Assembly: GCA_051954955.1 (NCBI GenBank) | Contig: JBQCHF010000181.1 | Location: 1 to 64,000 of the forward strand | Direction of reading: 5' to 3' | Length of the DNA: 64,000 nucleotides | DNA from: JBQCHF01 sp051954955 | GTDB lineage: Bacteria; Actinomycetota; Actinomycetes; Motilibacterales; Motilibacteraceae | In this document: piece by piece, positions 42,235 to 51,001 of the stretch | How positions within the stretch are numbered: position 1 is the stretch's first letter | Layout: each line of letters opens with the position of its first letter | The notes under the pieces: model-generated | The model's input: only the letters and a program-made list of their open reading frames with translations | The model's database searches: none | Told to the model about the DNA's origin: nothing | Made by a program: the position numbers and the translations under genes

Positions 42235-43050
42235 ATGACCTTCTCCATCGTGGCCCGCTCGGCCGACGGACAGGCGTGGGGCGTCGCCGTCGCGTCCAAG
42301 TTCCTCGCCGTGGGTGCCGCCGTGCCCGCGGCCCGCGCCGGCGTCGGCGCCGTCGCGACCCAGTCCTACGCCAACCTCGCCTACCGGCCCGACGGCCTGC
42401 GCCTGCTCGCCGAGGGGCGCGGCGCGCAGGAGGTCCTCGAGGCGCTCACCGCCGCCGACGACCTGCGCGAGCAGCGCCAGGCCGGCGTCGTCGACGCCGC
42501 GGGCGGGTCGGCCACGTTCACCGGCGTCGGCTGCCACCCGTGGGCCGGCGGCGTGACCGGCGAGGGCTACGCGATGCAGGGCAACATCCTGGTCGGCCCG
42601 CAGGTGGTGGCGGCGATGGAGGCGGCCTGGCTCGGCTCGGACCTCTCGCTGCCGCTGGCCCGGCGCCTGCTGGCAGCCCTCGCAGCCGGGGACGCGGCGG
42701 GTGGGGACAAGCGCGGCCGGCAGAGCGCGGCGGTGCTGGTGGAGCGCGCGGGCTCGGGCTACGGCGGCACCACCGACGTCGAGGTCGACCTGCGGGTGGA
42801 CGACCACGCCTCCCCCGTGCCCGAGCTGCACCGGCTGCTGGACCTGCACGAGCTCTACTTCGGCGCCCCCGACCCGGACACCCTGCTGCCGCTCGAGGGC
42901 GACCTGGCCGCCGAGGTCGCCGAGCGGCTGGCCCGGCTCGGTCACCCCACGCTGGAGGACTGGGCCGGGGTGGAGAACTACGAGGAGCGGATGGTGGACG
43001 GGGCCATCGACCCGCTGGTGCTGGAGAAGCTGCGGGAGGCGACGGGGTAG
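42235..43050 (+). CDS. DUF1028 protein (Ntn-hydrolase-like fold)
   Basis: 271 residues. The N-terminus MTFSIVARSADGQAWGVAVAS, then GVGAVATQSYAN, GEGYAMQGNILVG and DLRVDDHASPVPELHRLLDLHE are characteristic of DUF1028, a proteasome-subunit-like fold of unknown biochemical role. ATG 42235 lies 6 nt after TAGGTT (42223-42228), a leaderless start. No neighbour suggests a function. Confidence 0.88.
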   Translation: MTFSIVARSADGQAWGVAVASKFLAVGAAVPAARAGVGAVATQSYANLAYRPDGLRLLAEGRGAQEVLEALTAADDLREQRQAGVVDAAGGSATFTGVGCHPWAGGVTGEGYAMQGNILVGPQVVAAMEAAWLGSDLSLPLARRLLAALAAGDAAGGDKRGRQSAAVLVERAGSGYGGTTDVEVDLRVDDHASPVPELHRLLDLHELYFGAPDPDTLLPLEGDLAAEVAERLARLGHPTLEDWAGVENYEERMVDGAIDPLVLEKLREATG

Positions 43051-43115
43051 GGCGTTCCGGGTCTGTCGGCTGGACCTCTCGTCGAGACCTGCTGGCGGCC
43101 GGCGGTCCCCCGGGT

Positions 43116-43391
43116 GCACGGTCAACGGCGCTGGTGACGGCGAGAGACCGGCGCTCCCCGGCTCGAGCGGGCCGCCGGCGGTCTCGGCTCCGCGAGCTGC
43201 AAACGGAGTACGGAACAATCGTGGGTTGGGGTCGCTCATGCGCTCAGCCAGACGCCTCGGTGCGCGTTGTTCCGTCCTGCGTTACCGGCCCGCCGCCGCT
43301 AGGCAAGGTCGAAGGCGCTGGTGACGGCGCAAGGACGGCCGCAGGGACCCGCCCCGTGCCCGGCCCCTCCCGTCATCAGCGCCTTTCCACC
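43116..43391. repeat. Repeat-rich intergenic region (hairpin element copies 2 and 3)
   Basis: The 412-nt gap between the DUF1028 gene and the response regulator holds no gene I can support. It contains (1) a solo left arm at 43116-43143 identical over 28 bases to 388-415; (2) a 17-bp imperfect inverted repeat at 43202-43218 and 43267-43283 with core ACGGAACAA/TTGTTCCGT; and (3) a complete hairpin element at 43307-43391 with arms GGCGCTGGTGACGG and CCGTCATCAGCGCC. Confidence 0.7.
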
Positions 43392-43462
43392 ACACGGCAG
43401 AACTGCGCGGCGAGACAGACCGGACCAGGCGAGAAGTGCGCCCCACTCCCCGCCTCAAATGG

Positions 43463-44107
43463 TCAGTCCAGCCCCTGCTCCAGCGCGTAGCGCACCAGCT
43501 GGGCGCGGTTGTGCATCTGCAGCTTGCCCAGGACGTTCTGCACGTGGTTCTGCACGGTGCGGTGGCTGAGGACCAGGCGGGCGGCGATGTCCTTGTAGGA
43601 CAGGCCCTTGGCCACCAGGCGGAGGATCTCGGTCTCGCGCTCGGTGAGGCGGGGGGCGTCCGGCTCGGTGCTGGCAGGGGCCGTCGCGAGGCGGCGGTAC
43701 TCCCCGAGCACCAGGCCGGCCAGGCTCGGGGTGAAGACGGCTTCGCCGCGGCCGGTGCGCTCGACGGCGCCCAGCAGCTCATCGCGCGAGGCGCTCTTGA
43801 GCAGGTAGCCGGTGGCGCCGGCCTTCACCGCCTCGAGCACGTCGGTCTGCTCCCCTGACGCCGAGAGCACCAGCACGTGGCACTCGGGCGTGGCCAGGGC
43901 GCGGGCGACCTCGACGCCGGAGAGGCCCGGCAGCTGCAGATCGAGCACGAGGACGTCGGGGCGGGCTGCCGGGGCGCGGCGGACGGCCTCGTCGCCGGTG
44001 CCGGCGGTGGCGACGACGAGGTGGCCGGCCTGCTCCAGGTCGCGGGCCACGGCGTCGCGCCACATCGGGTGGTCGTCGACGACCATGACGCGCAGCGGCT
44101 CGCTCAC
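43463..44107 (-). CDS. NarL/LuxR-type response regulator (MacR-like)
   Basis: 214 residues. Receiver domain with acidic pocket VVDDHP, phospho-acceptor Asp56 in VLVLDLQLPG, and Lys in GYLLKSAS; C-terminal LuxR HTH from LTERETEILRLVAKG to KLQMHNRAQLVRYA. It is the partner of the histidine kinase encoded 24 nt upstream on the same strand. The pair resembles MacRS of Streptomyces, an actinobacterial regulator of development and metabolism; that equivalence is inferred from kinase architecture and gene order. Confidence 0.9.
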   Translation of the reverse strand: MSEPLRVMVVDDHPMWRDAVARDLEQAGHLVVATAGTGDEAVRRAPAARPDVLVLDLQLPGLSGVEVARALATPECHVLVLSASGEQTDVLEAVKAGATGYLLKSASRDELLGAVERTGRGEAVFTPSLAGLVLGEYRRLATAPASTEPDAPRLTERETEILRLVAKGLSYKDIAARLVLSHRTVQNHVQNVLGKLQMHNRAQLVRYALEQGLD

Positions 44108-44131
44108 GGCGGCGAGGTTAGCGGTCCGGGG

Positions 44132-45325
44132 TCAACGGGAGCGCGGCAGCCGCAGCTCGACCTCGGTGCCGCGCCCGGGCGCGGAGTCCACGAGCACCTC
44201 GCCGCCGAGGTCGGTCAAGCGCCCCCGGATGGAGCGGGCCACGCCCATCCGCCCGGCCCGCTCGGCCTCGCCGAGCCGGGCCGGGTCGAAGCCGGGGCCG
44301 TCGTCGCGGACGCTGACCAGCACCTCGCCGTCGGCGTCCTCGAGCAGCACCCAGGCCTGCGCGCCGGGGGCGTGCGCGCGCACGTTGTCCAGCGCCGCCC
44401 CCACCGCCGCGGCCAGCTCGTGCGCGACGTGGCCGGGCAGCGGCACCGGCTCGGCCGGGGTGGAGACGGTGACCGAGGCCGAGGCGTGGGCCAGCAGCAG
44501 CGGGCGCAGGTCGGCCGGGCCGGCGCCGGGCAACGCCGGACCGCCGGACACCAGCGCGCGCAGGGCGACCTCCTGCTCCCCCGCCAGCCGCCCCAGCTCG
44601 CTCGCTTCGCCGCCCAGCTCTCGCCCGCGGCGCTGCACCAGGGCCAGCACCTGCAGCACCCCGTCGTGCACGGCGCGGGCCAGCCGCTCGCGCTCGCGCG
44701 CCGCGGCCTCGCTGGCCAGGGCTGCGGCCAGGCGCACCTCGGCGGCGCGGGCCAGGTCGGCGGCGTAGCCGACGATCGCGCCCGCCAGCAGCAGCAGGAC
44801 GACGTTGTGCACCGTGGTCTGCCCGGGCTGGCCGCGCACCGCCACCCCGGCCAGCCCCACGACGACGGCGGCCAGCAGCCCGATCCGCGGGCCTGCGGCC
44901 ACCGCGCATGCCAGCACCGCCGCGGCCGGCCAGATGACCGGCAGGGTCTGGGCCCCGGCGGCGATCCGCTCTGGGGTGTCGACCAGCGCGGTGGCCAGCA
45001 CCGCGGCGGTGGCGACGACGACGTCGGCGGCCAGGAGCCACCGCCGACCCGCGCCGCTCGGGGTGCGCGGCAGCGCCGGGGAGACCGCGAGGCTCCAGAC
45101 CGCGGCAGCACCCAGCACGGCCCAGCCGAGCACCGGTCGGGCCACCTCGTCCTGCGCGCGGGCGAACAGCAGCACGGCGTAGACCAGGGCAACCAGCCGG
45201 AAGAGCGCCACCGCTCGCCACAGCGGGGCCTCGACGGCACGGACCGCCGCGCGGGCGTCGGCGCGGGACGCCGGCGCGGGGACGTCCACGGACGACGCGG
45301 CCCGCGGCCGGACCGGGGCGGTCAC
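44132..45325 (-). CDS. MacS-like sensor histidine kinase
   Basis: 397 residues. The N-terminal third holds about six membrane helices (LFRLVALVYAVLLFA, LLAADVVVATAAVLATAL and so on). HisKA_3 phosphoacceptor region: RERLARAVHDGVLQVLALVQ; HATPase_c: ELAAAVGAALDNVRAHAP (N box), VSVRDDGPGFDP (G1), MGVARSIRGRL (G2). All catalytic boxes are intact, in contrast to the kinase at 57128. It senses an unknown membrane or extracellular signal and phosphorylates the downstream regulator. Confidence 0.9.
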   Translation of the reverse strand: MTAPVRPRAASSVDVPAPASRADARAAVRAVEAPLWRAVALFRLVALVYAVLLFARAQDEVARPVLGWAVLGAAAVWSLAVSPALPRTPSGAGRRWLLAADVVVATAAVLATALVDTPERIAAGAQTLPVIWPAAAVLACAVAAGPRIGLLAAVVVGLAGVAVRGQPGQTTVHNVVLLLLAGAIVGYAADLARAAEVRLAAALASEAAARERERLARAVHDGVLQVLALVQRRGRELGGEASELGRLAGEQEVALRALVSGGPALPGAGPADLRPLLLAHASASVTVSTPAEPVPLPGHVAHELAAAVGAALDNVRAHAPGAQAWVLLEDADGEVLVSVRDDGPGFDPARLGEAERAGRMGVARSIRGRLTDLGGEVLVDSAPGRGTEVELRLPRSR

Positions 45326-45338
45326 CGGAGGAGCAGGG

Positions 45339-46091
45339 TCAGGCGGCCGGTGCGGCGGGGGTGTCGACGGGGGCCTCGTCGGCGTCGGCCAGCGACGGGG
45401 TGGCCGAGCCGCCGGCCTTGAGCCGCTCCTTCATGCTGGCGGCGTAGACGTCGACGTACTCCTGACCGGACAGGACCATGAGGTTGTACATGATCTCGTC
45501 GGTGATCGAGCGCAGGACGAAGCGGTCGCCCTCCATGCCCTCGTAGCGGCTGAAGTCCATCGGCTTGCCGATCCGCACGCCGACCCGGCCGATCTTGGGG
45601 ATGACCCGTCCGGGGGGCTGGATCTTCTCGGTGTCGACCATCGCTACCGGCAGCACCGGCACGCCGGCCTCCAGGGCCATCCGGGCGATGCCGGTCTTGC
45701 CGCGGTAGAGGCGGCCGTCCGGCGAGCGGGTGCCCTCGGGGTAGATGCCCAGCAGCTCGCCCTGACCGAGGATCCGCAGCCCGGTGCGCAGGGCGGCCTC
45801 GCTGGCGCGGCCGCCGGAGCGGTCGACCGGCACCTGGCCCGCACCGCGGAAGAAGCCGGCGGTGAGCTTGCCCTTCAGGCCCCGCCCCGTGAAGTAGTCG
45901 CTCTTGGCCAGGAAGGTGATCCGGCGCTCGACCACCAGCGGCAGGAAGAAGGAGTCGGAGAAGGACAGGTGGTTGCTGGCCAGGATGGCCGCACCGTCGG
46001 CGGGGATGTGCTCCAGGCCCTCGACCCACGGCCGGAAGAACAGCCGAAGAAACGGACCGACGAAGATCCGCTTGAGCATCCAGTAGAACAC
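45339..46091 (-). CDS. 1-acylglycerol-3-phosphate acyltransferase-like (PlsC family)
   Basis: 250 residues. Acyltransferase motif I NHLSFSD (His41, Asp46), motif III LGIYPEGTRSPDGRLYRGKTG, and VPVLPVAMVDTEKI. A C-terminal Ala/Pro-rich acidic tail of about 25 residues is variable. It transfers an acyl chain to lysophosphatidate or a related acceptor at the membrane. Positional match to Rv2182c. ATG 46091; the sensor kinase follows 13 nt downstream, so all three genes may be one transcript. Confidence 0.9.
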   Translation of the reverse strand: MFYWMLKRIFVGPFLRLFFRPWVEGLEHIPADGAAILASNHLSFSDSFFLPLVVERRITFLAKSDYFTGRGLKGKLTAGFFRGAGQVPVDRSGGRASEAALRTGLRILGQGELLGIYPEGTRSPDGRLYRGKTGIARMALEAGVPVLPVAMVDTEKIQPPGRVIPKIGRVGVRIGKPMDFSRYEGMEGDRFVLRSITDEIMYNLMVLSGQEYVDVYAASMKERLKAGGSATPSLADADEAPVDTPAAPAA

Positions 46092-46134
46092 TCGCCACCT
46101 CCCGCTCCGCCTGACAGCCGAACACTATGGCAAC

Positions 46135-46965
46135 GTGGCGCCCGCGTGGGAGCATCGGGTCATGCCGCTGCTGCCTGGAGCCGAGCCGTTCGCCGCCGAC
46201 GGTGGTCCCGTCGGGGCGCTGGTCGTGCACGGTTTCACCGGTTCGCCGCAGTCCATGCGTCCCTGGGCCGAGCACCTGGCCGCGCAGGATCTCACCGTGC
46301 GCCTGCCCCGGCTGCCCGGGCACGGCACGTCCGTCTCGGAGATGGCGGTCACCCGGTGGCAGGACTGGTACGCCGAGACCGAGCGCGCCTTCGACGACCT
46401 GCGCCAGCGCTGCGAGCAGGTGTTCGTCATGGGCCTGTCCATGGGCGGCAGCCTGTCGCTGCGGCTGGCCCAGCTGCGGGGTGCGCAGGTCGCCGGGCTG
46501 GTGCTGGTCAACGCGGCGGTGCACTCGGAGAACAAGGCGCTGCGGCTACTGCCGGTGCTCAAGCACGTGGTGCCCGCGCTCAAGGGCCCGGGCAACGACA
46601 TCAAGAAGCCCGGCGTCACCGAGCTCGCCTACCCGACGATGCCGCTCAAGGCGCTGGCCTCGCTCACCGAGCTGTGGGTCGACGTGCGCCGCGACCTGCC
46701 GCAGGTCACCCAGCCGCTGCTGCTGTTCCGCTCGCCCGAGGACCACGTGGTCGAGCCGAGCAACGCCGCGCTCATCCTGCGCTCGGTGTCCTCGACCGAC
46801 GTCGAGGAGGTCCTGCTGCCCGAGAGCTACCACGTGGCCACGCTGGACCACGACGCGCCGACGATCTTCGAGCGCAGCGTGCACTTCGTCCGCCGGCTCG
46901 CCGGACAGAGCGACGAGCCGGCCGACGGGACCAGCACCGACGCGGCCGCGGCTACGGAGGCCTGA
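46135..46965 (+). CDS. Alpha/beta hydrolase (carboxylesterase/monoacylglycerol lipase-like)
   Basis: 276 residues. ALVVHGFTGSPQSMRPWAEHL, RLPRLPGHGTSVSEM, the nucleophile VMGLSMGGSLSLRLA (Ser102), an acid in FRSPEDHVVEP and a late His in ESYHVATLDHD form a complete triad. The subgroup includes Est30-type carboxylesterases. GTG 46135 lies 6 nt after CACTAT; an in-frame ATG at 46162 is a possible alternative start. Divergent from the acyltransferase, so a role in lipid turnover is plausible but not shown. Confidence 0.88.
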   Translation: MAPAWEHRVMPLLPGAEPFAADGGPVGALVVHGFTGSPQSMRPWAEHLAAQDLTVRLPRLPGHGTSVSEMAVTRWQDWYAETERAFDDLRQRCEQVFVMGLSMGGSLSLRLAQLRGAQVAGLVLVNAAVHSENKALRLLPVLKHVVPALKGPGNDIKKPGVTELAYPTMPLKALASLTELWVDVRRDLPQVTQPLLLFRSPEDHVVEPSNAALILRSVSSTDVEEVLLPESYHVATLDHDAPTIFERSVHFVRRLAGQSDEPADGTSTDAAAATEA

Positions 46966-46966
46966 C

Positions 46967-47782
46967 GTGCCCGCCCCGGCCGGACGCGACAACGGCCTGA
47001 GCGCCGCCTCCTACCACCCGCTGGTGGACCTGGACCCGCACCTGGCCGACGCCGTGCTCGACCTGCTCGCCGACGAGGGCATCGCCGCCTACGCGACCCC
47101 GGCCGTGGACCACCGGGCGCTCACCGAGCTGCCGGCGCGGATGGTGGACCGCCCGCTGGACCGCGTCTACGTCGACGCCGTGGAGCGCACGCGGGCCCGG
47201 CTGCTGGTGGACGCCAACCTGCCCGGGATGCGCGCCGAGGCAGAGGCGACCGCCGCCCGCGAGGCCGCCGAGCGGACCCCGTCCGCGGTGCCGGTGGACG
47301 AGGACGCGGTCTGGGCGGCGCTGGTGGCCTCCTTCGACGCCCCGGTGGGCGAGGAGGTGCCGCGCTGGTCGGTGCTCGAGGACGTCGAGGACGACGTGCC
47401 GGGCCCGGGCCGGCGGATGCTGCGCCGGCGCACCGACCGCGAGGACGGCAGCAAGGACCAGGACGGGACCGACCCCGGGGCCTGGGAGCAGGCTGCGGAG
47501 GACGGGCCGGCTGTCCAGGACGCCGCCCCCGACGTCGACCACTACGTGCCCCCTCCCCCGCCGCCGCTGCCGCGCACCGACGCGGTCACCCGCTGGGCCT
47601 GGACCGGCCTGGTGGGCGTGCCGATCGCTGCGGTGGTGGCCTCGCTGCTCGGCTGGCAGCTCGACGGCTACCTGCTGGTCTTCGTGGCGCTCTCGTTCAT
47701 CGCCGGGTTCGTCACCCTGGTGGCGCGGATGAAGGACCGCCCGCCCATCGACGACGGCCCCGACGACGGCGCGGTGGTCTGA
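46967..47782 (+). CDS. Conserved actinobacterial membrane protein, function unknown
   Basis: 271 residues. The N-terminal soluble half starts LSAASYHPLVDLDPHLADAVLDLLADEGIAAYATP, followed by an acidic linker, a seven-proline run, and two C-terminal membrane helices (LVGVPIAAVVASLLGW and YLLVFVALSFIAGFVTLVA). I do not recognise a catalytic motif. GTG 46967 begins one base after the hydrolase stop with GGAGG 6 nt upstream, so the two are co-translated. The N-terminal domain resembles periplasmic/cytoplasmic nucleotide-independent scaffold proteins only vaguely; no function is claimed. Confidence 0.75.
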   Translation: MPAPAGRDNGLSAASYHPLVDLDPHLADAVLDLLADEGIAAYATPAVDHRALTELPARMVDRPLDRVYVDAVERTRARLLVDANLPGMRAEAEATAAREAAERTPSAVPVDEDAVWAALVASFDAPVGEEVPRWSVLEDVEDDVPGPGRRMLRRRTDREDGSKDQDGTDPGAWEQAAEDGPAVQDAAPDVDHYVPPPPPPLPRTDAVTRWAWTGLVGVPIAAVVASLLGWQLDGYLLVFVALSFIAGFVTLVARMKDRPPIDDGPDDGAVV

Positions 47783-47860
47783 GCCACGCTCCTGACAGCG
47801 CCGGCCTCGCATGGTGGGATCGCGACGGCAGTCCTCGGGTTCTCGGAGAGGTGGGGCCGG

Positions 47861-49117
47861 GTGGTCAGCGAGACGGTGGAGATCCGCGGGCACCTGATCG
47901 ACTCCGGGGTGCTGTCCCGGGTGCTCGACGACGTGCGCGACTACGGCGGCGACTACCTCATCGACCGCTTCGACGTCGGCAAGGACCACGGCGACGAGTC
48001 CTACGCCCGGATCGTGGTCAGCCACGCCGACCCCGGCACCCTGGCCCGGCTGCTGGGCACCGTGCAGGGCTACGGCGTCAACCTGGTGCAGCCCGGCGAC
48101 GTCGGCACCCGGCCCGCCGAGCGAGACGGCGTCTTCCCGGACGACTTCTACTCCACCACCAACCTCGACACCGAGGTGCGCCTGGGCGGTCGCTGGGTGC
48201 CGGTGCAGAACTCCGAGATGGACTGCGGGATCGTCGTGGCCGACGGCGCGGCGCGCACGGTGCCGGTGAGCGATGTCCGCGCCGGCGAGCTCGTGGTGTG
48301 CGGGGCGACCGGGGTGCGGGTGACGCCGATGGCCCGGCTGCGCGACCAGGACCAGGCCTTCGAGTTCATGAACTCGATGGTGAGCAGCGAGAAGCCGCAG
48401 GCGCTCATCGTGCGCCAGGTGGCCCAGCAGCTGCGCGAGGTGAAGGCCGCCGGGCAGAAGGTGCTGTGGGTGGCCGGGCCCGCGGTGGTGCACACCGGTG
48501 CGGCGCCCGCGATGGTCGCGCTGGTGGAGGCCGGCTACGTCGACGTCCTCTTCGCCGGCAACGCGCTGGCCACGCACGACATCGAGTCGGCGATCTACGG
48601 AACCTCGCTGGGCATCGACCTGGCCCGCGGGGCGGGTGTGGAGCACGGGCACGAGCACCACATCCGGGCCATCAACCAGGTGCGCCGGGCCGGGTCGATC
48701 GCGGCCGCGGTGGAGCAGGGCGTGGTGACCAGCGGCGTGATGCACGCGATGGTGCGCGCAGGCAAGCCTTTCGTGCTGGTGGGGTCGGTCCGCGACGACG
48801 GCCCGCTTCCGGACGTGCACACCGACGTCATCGACGGCCAGCGGGCGATGCGCGCGCAGCTGGCCGACGTCGGCATCGTGCTGATGGTCGCGACCATGCT
48901 GCACTCGGTGGCCACCGGCAACCTGCTGCCCGCGCGGATCCCGCGGTTCTGCGTGGACATCAACCCGGCCACGGTCACCAAGCTCGCCGACCGCGGGTCG
49001 GCGCAGGCGCAGGGCATCGTCACCGACATCGGGCTGTTCCTGGAGACCCTGGCCGGGGAGCTGTGCCCGGACTGGGCGGCCGGGCGCGAGCGCAAGCTCA
49101 CCGGCCGCGACCGCTGA
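47861..49117 (+). CDS. LOR/SDH-domain protein (TIGR00300 type; ornithine cyclodeaminase-like)
   Basis: 418 residues. The N-terminal half has VSETVEIRGHLIDSGVLSRVLDDV and DDFYSTTNLDTEVR; the C-terminal Rossmann-like half has VLWVAGPAVVHTGAAPAM, VDVLFAGNALATHDIE, HEHHIRAINQVRRAGSI and VLVGSVRDDGPLPDV. This is the TIGR00300 family. Archaeal members and the C-terminal domain of cyanobacterial ArgZ/AgrE act in arginine/ornithine catabolism, the latter as ornithine cyclodeaminase giving proline. The arginine dihydrolase domain of ArgZ is not present here. GTG 47861 follows a GGAGAGG site. Activity in this organism is inferred. Confidence 0.8.
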   Translation: MVSETVEIRGHLIDSGVLSRVLDDVRDYGGDYLIDRFDVGKDHGDESYARIVVSHADPGTLARLLGTVQGYGVNLVQPGDVGTRPAERDGVFPDDFYSTTNLDTEVRLGGRWVPVQNSEMDCGIVVADGAARTVPVSDVRAGELVVCGATGVRVTPMARLRDQDQAFEFMNSMVSSEKPQALIVRQVAQQLREVKAAGQKVLWVAGPAVVHTGAAPAMVALVEAGYVDVLFAGNALATHDIESAIYGTSLGIDLARGAGVEHGHEHHIRAINQVRRAGSIAAAVEQGVVTSGVMHAMVRAGKPFVLVGSVRDDGPLPDVHTDVIDGQRAMRAQLADVGIVLMVATMLHSVATGNLLPARIPRFCVDINPATVTKLADRGSAQAQGIVTDIGLFLETLAGELCPDWAAGRERKLTGRDR

Positions 49118-49221
49118 GCGGGCTGGCCGCACCGCCGCCGTCGCCGCGGCACCGTGCGTGGCCTGGTCGCGGTGGTTCGTCGACCTCGACGCACCCGACA
49201 ATGTCCGACAAGCGGTAGGAG

Positions 49222-49920
49222 CTAGTCGTCCAGGCGGAGGTCGGCCACCACCGGCAGGTGGTCGGTGGCCCGTGCCAGCAGGGCTGGGTCGAGCTGGTCA
49301 GGGACGCCGCAGCCGAGCACCTCGAAGCCCGGGTCCACGAGCACCGCGTCGATCCTCCGGGTCGGGCCGGCCGCGGGGAAGGTGGGCGCAGCGCCGCGCG
49401 GGGCGAGCGCCCACGCGTCGCGGAACCGCTTGTCCACCAGCGCCCGCCAGGCCGGGGCGTCGTCGGTCTCGTTGAGGTCGCCGGCCAGCACGATCGGCCC
49501 GGCGTCCAGGCGATTGAGCCGCCCGAGCAGCTCGTCGGTGTGCCGTCGCCGCTCCACCGCGTCCAGGCTGTAGTGGGTGCTGACCGCCACGAACGCCCGC
49601 CCGCCCACCCGGGCCTCGGCCACCGCGGCGCCCCGCTGGAACCGCCCCGGCGCCTTGGCGAACCGCCAGTCGTGCGTGCGCACGACCTCCACCCGCAGCG
49701 ACGTCAGCAGCGCCGGGCCGCCCGTCGTGCGACCCCCGCAGGCGACCAGCAGCCCGGTCCGCTCGGCGAGGTCGGCCAGCTTGTGCCGCCAGCGGAGGAA
49801 CCGCGGCGCCTCCTGGACGCACAGCACGTCCGGCGCCAGCTGCGTGACGACGTCGACGAGCGCGCCGACGTCGTCGCGCAGGGAGCGGACGTTGTAGGAG
49901 ACGACGCGCAGGTCGGCCAC
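49222..49920 (-). CDS. Endonuclease/exonuclease/phosphatase (EEP) family protein
   Basis: 232 residues. RVVSYNVRSLRDD, VLCVQEAPRF, THYSLD, IVLAGDLNETDD and the terminal TDHLPVVADL supply the Asn, Glu, Asp and His residues of the DNase I-like active site. Substrate may be nucleic acid or phospholipid; no signal peptide is seen. GTG 49920 is placed next to the domain; a GTG at 49953 would overlap the glucokinase gene by 26 nt. Same strand as the glucokinase upstream. Confidence 0.85.
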   Translation of the reverse strand: MADLRVVSYNVRSLRDDVGALVDVVTQLAPDVLCVQEAPRFLRWRHKLADLAERTGLLVACGGRTTGGPALLTSLRVEVVRTHDWRFAKAPGRFQRGAAVAEARVGGRAFVAVSTHYSLDAVERRRHTDELLGRLNRLDAGPIVLAGDLNETDDAPAWRALVDKRFRDAWALAPRGAAPTFPAAGPTRRIDAVLVDPGFEVLGCGVPDQLDPALLARATDHLPVVADLRLDD

Positions 49921-49927
49921 CGGCGCC

Positions 49928-50884
49928 TCAGAGCCGGGCCAGGTCAGCCGCACCCACGATGCCGGCGTCGTTGCCGAGCGTGGCGGCGCGGATCTCGGCG
50001 TAGGGGCGGTGGCCGTGGCCGGTGAGGGCCTCGGCGTAGGCGCGGCGGGTGGGCTCGAGCAGCAGCTCGCCGGCCTCGGACACCCCGCCGCCGACCACGA
50101 ACGCGCCGGGGTCGAGCACGGCGGCCAGGTCGGCCATGCCCTGCCCGAGCCAGCGGGCCACCGCCTCGAAGGAGGCGACGGCCACCGGGTCGCCCTTCTG
50201 CGCCGCAGCCGTGACGTCCTTGCCCTCGACGCCCTCCGGCGTGCCGTCGCCGAGGGACAGCAGCAGGTTGGCGGCGTCGCGGTCCTCGGCCGCGCGCCAG
50301 CGGGCCTCGCGGACCAGGGCGTTGCCGCTGGCGTACTGCTCCCAGCAGCCGCGGTTGCCGCAGCCGCACGGGCGTCCGTTGGGCTCGACCCGCAGGTGCC
50401 CGATCTCGGCGGCCACGCCCCAGCGGCCGCGGTAGAGCCGGCCGTCGACGACGATGCCGCCGCCGATGCCCGTGCCCACGGTCACGCAGACGAGGTGGTC
50501 CTCGCCGCGGCCAGCGCCGTGCCGGGCCTCGCCCCAGGCGGCTGCGTTGGCGTCGTTCTCGACCACGGTGGGCAGCCCGGTGAGGTGGCGCACCTCGTCG
50601 GCCAGCGGCTCGTCGCGCCAGTTGGCGACGTTGGGCGCGAACAGCACGGTGGCCTGGCGCTCGTCGATGAACCCGGCGGCGCCGATGCCCACCCCCTGCA
50701 CGTGGCCGCCCTCGGCGGTGGCCCGCAGCTCCTCGATGGTGGCGACGATGGCCTCGAGAGTGCCGGCAGAGCTCTTGGCCGGGGTGTCCCGCCGGGTCTT
50801 GGCGATGATCGTGCCGTCGTCGGCCACGATGCCGGCGGCCACCTTGGTGCCGCCGACGTCCACGCCGATCGTGTGTGCGCTCAC
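49928..50884 (-). CDS. ROK-family glucokinase
   Basis: 318 residues. N-terminal ATP loop IGVDVGGTKVAAGIV, VGIGAAGFID, the glucose-binding VENDANAAAWGEA, GTGIGGGIV, the EIGHLRV, and the Zn-binding ROK signature CGCGNRGCWEQYASG. It phosphorylates glucose, probably using ATP (polyphosphate use occurs in some actinobacterial ROK glucokinases). The PPi-type phosphofructokinase 9 kb away is the next glycolytic step. About 117 nt of non-coding sequence lies before its start. Confidence 0.92.
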   Translation of the reverse strand: MSAHTIGVDVGGTKVAAGIVADDGTIIAKTRRDTPAKSSAGTLEAIVATIEELRATAEGGHVQGVGIGAAGFIDERQATVLFAPNVANWRDEPLADEVRHLTGLPTVVENDANAAAWGEARHGAGRGEDHLVCVTVGTGIGGGIVVDGRLYRGRWGVAAEIGHLRVEPNGRPCGCGNRGCWEQYASGNALVREARWRAAEDRDAANLLLSLGDGTPEGVEGKDVTAAAQKGDPVAVASFEAVARWLGQGMADLAAVLDPGAFVVGGGVSEAGELLLEPTRRAYAEALTGHGHRPYAEIRAATLGNDAGIVGAADLARL

Positions 50885-51001
50885 CGTCGTCCTCTCGTTT
50901 CCTTCTCCGGTCGGCCGGCCGCACCCAGCCCTGGTCCGACCTTCGCGCCGCGCCGCATGCCGCGGCCCGGCCTCCCCGATGTCACTCTCATACCGGCCCG
51001 C

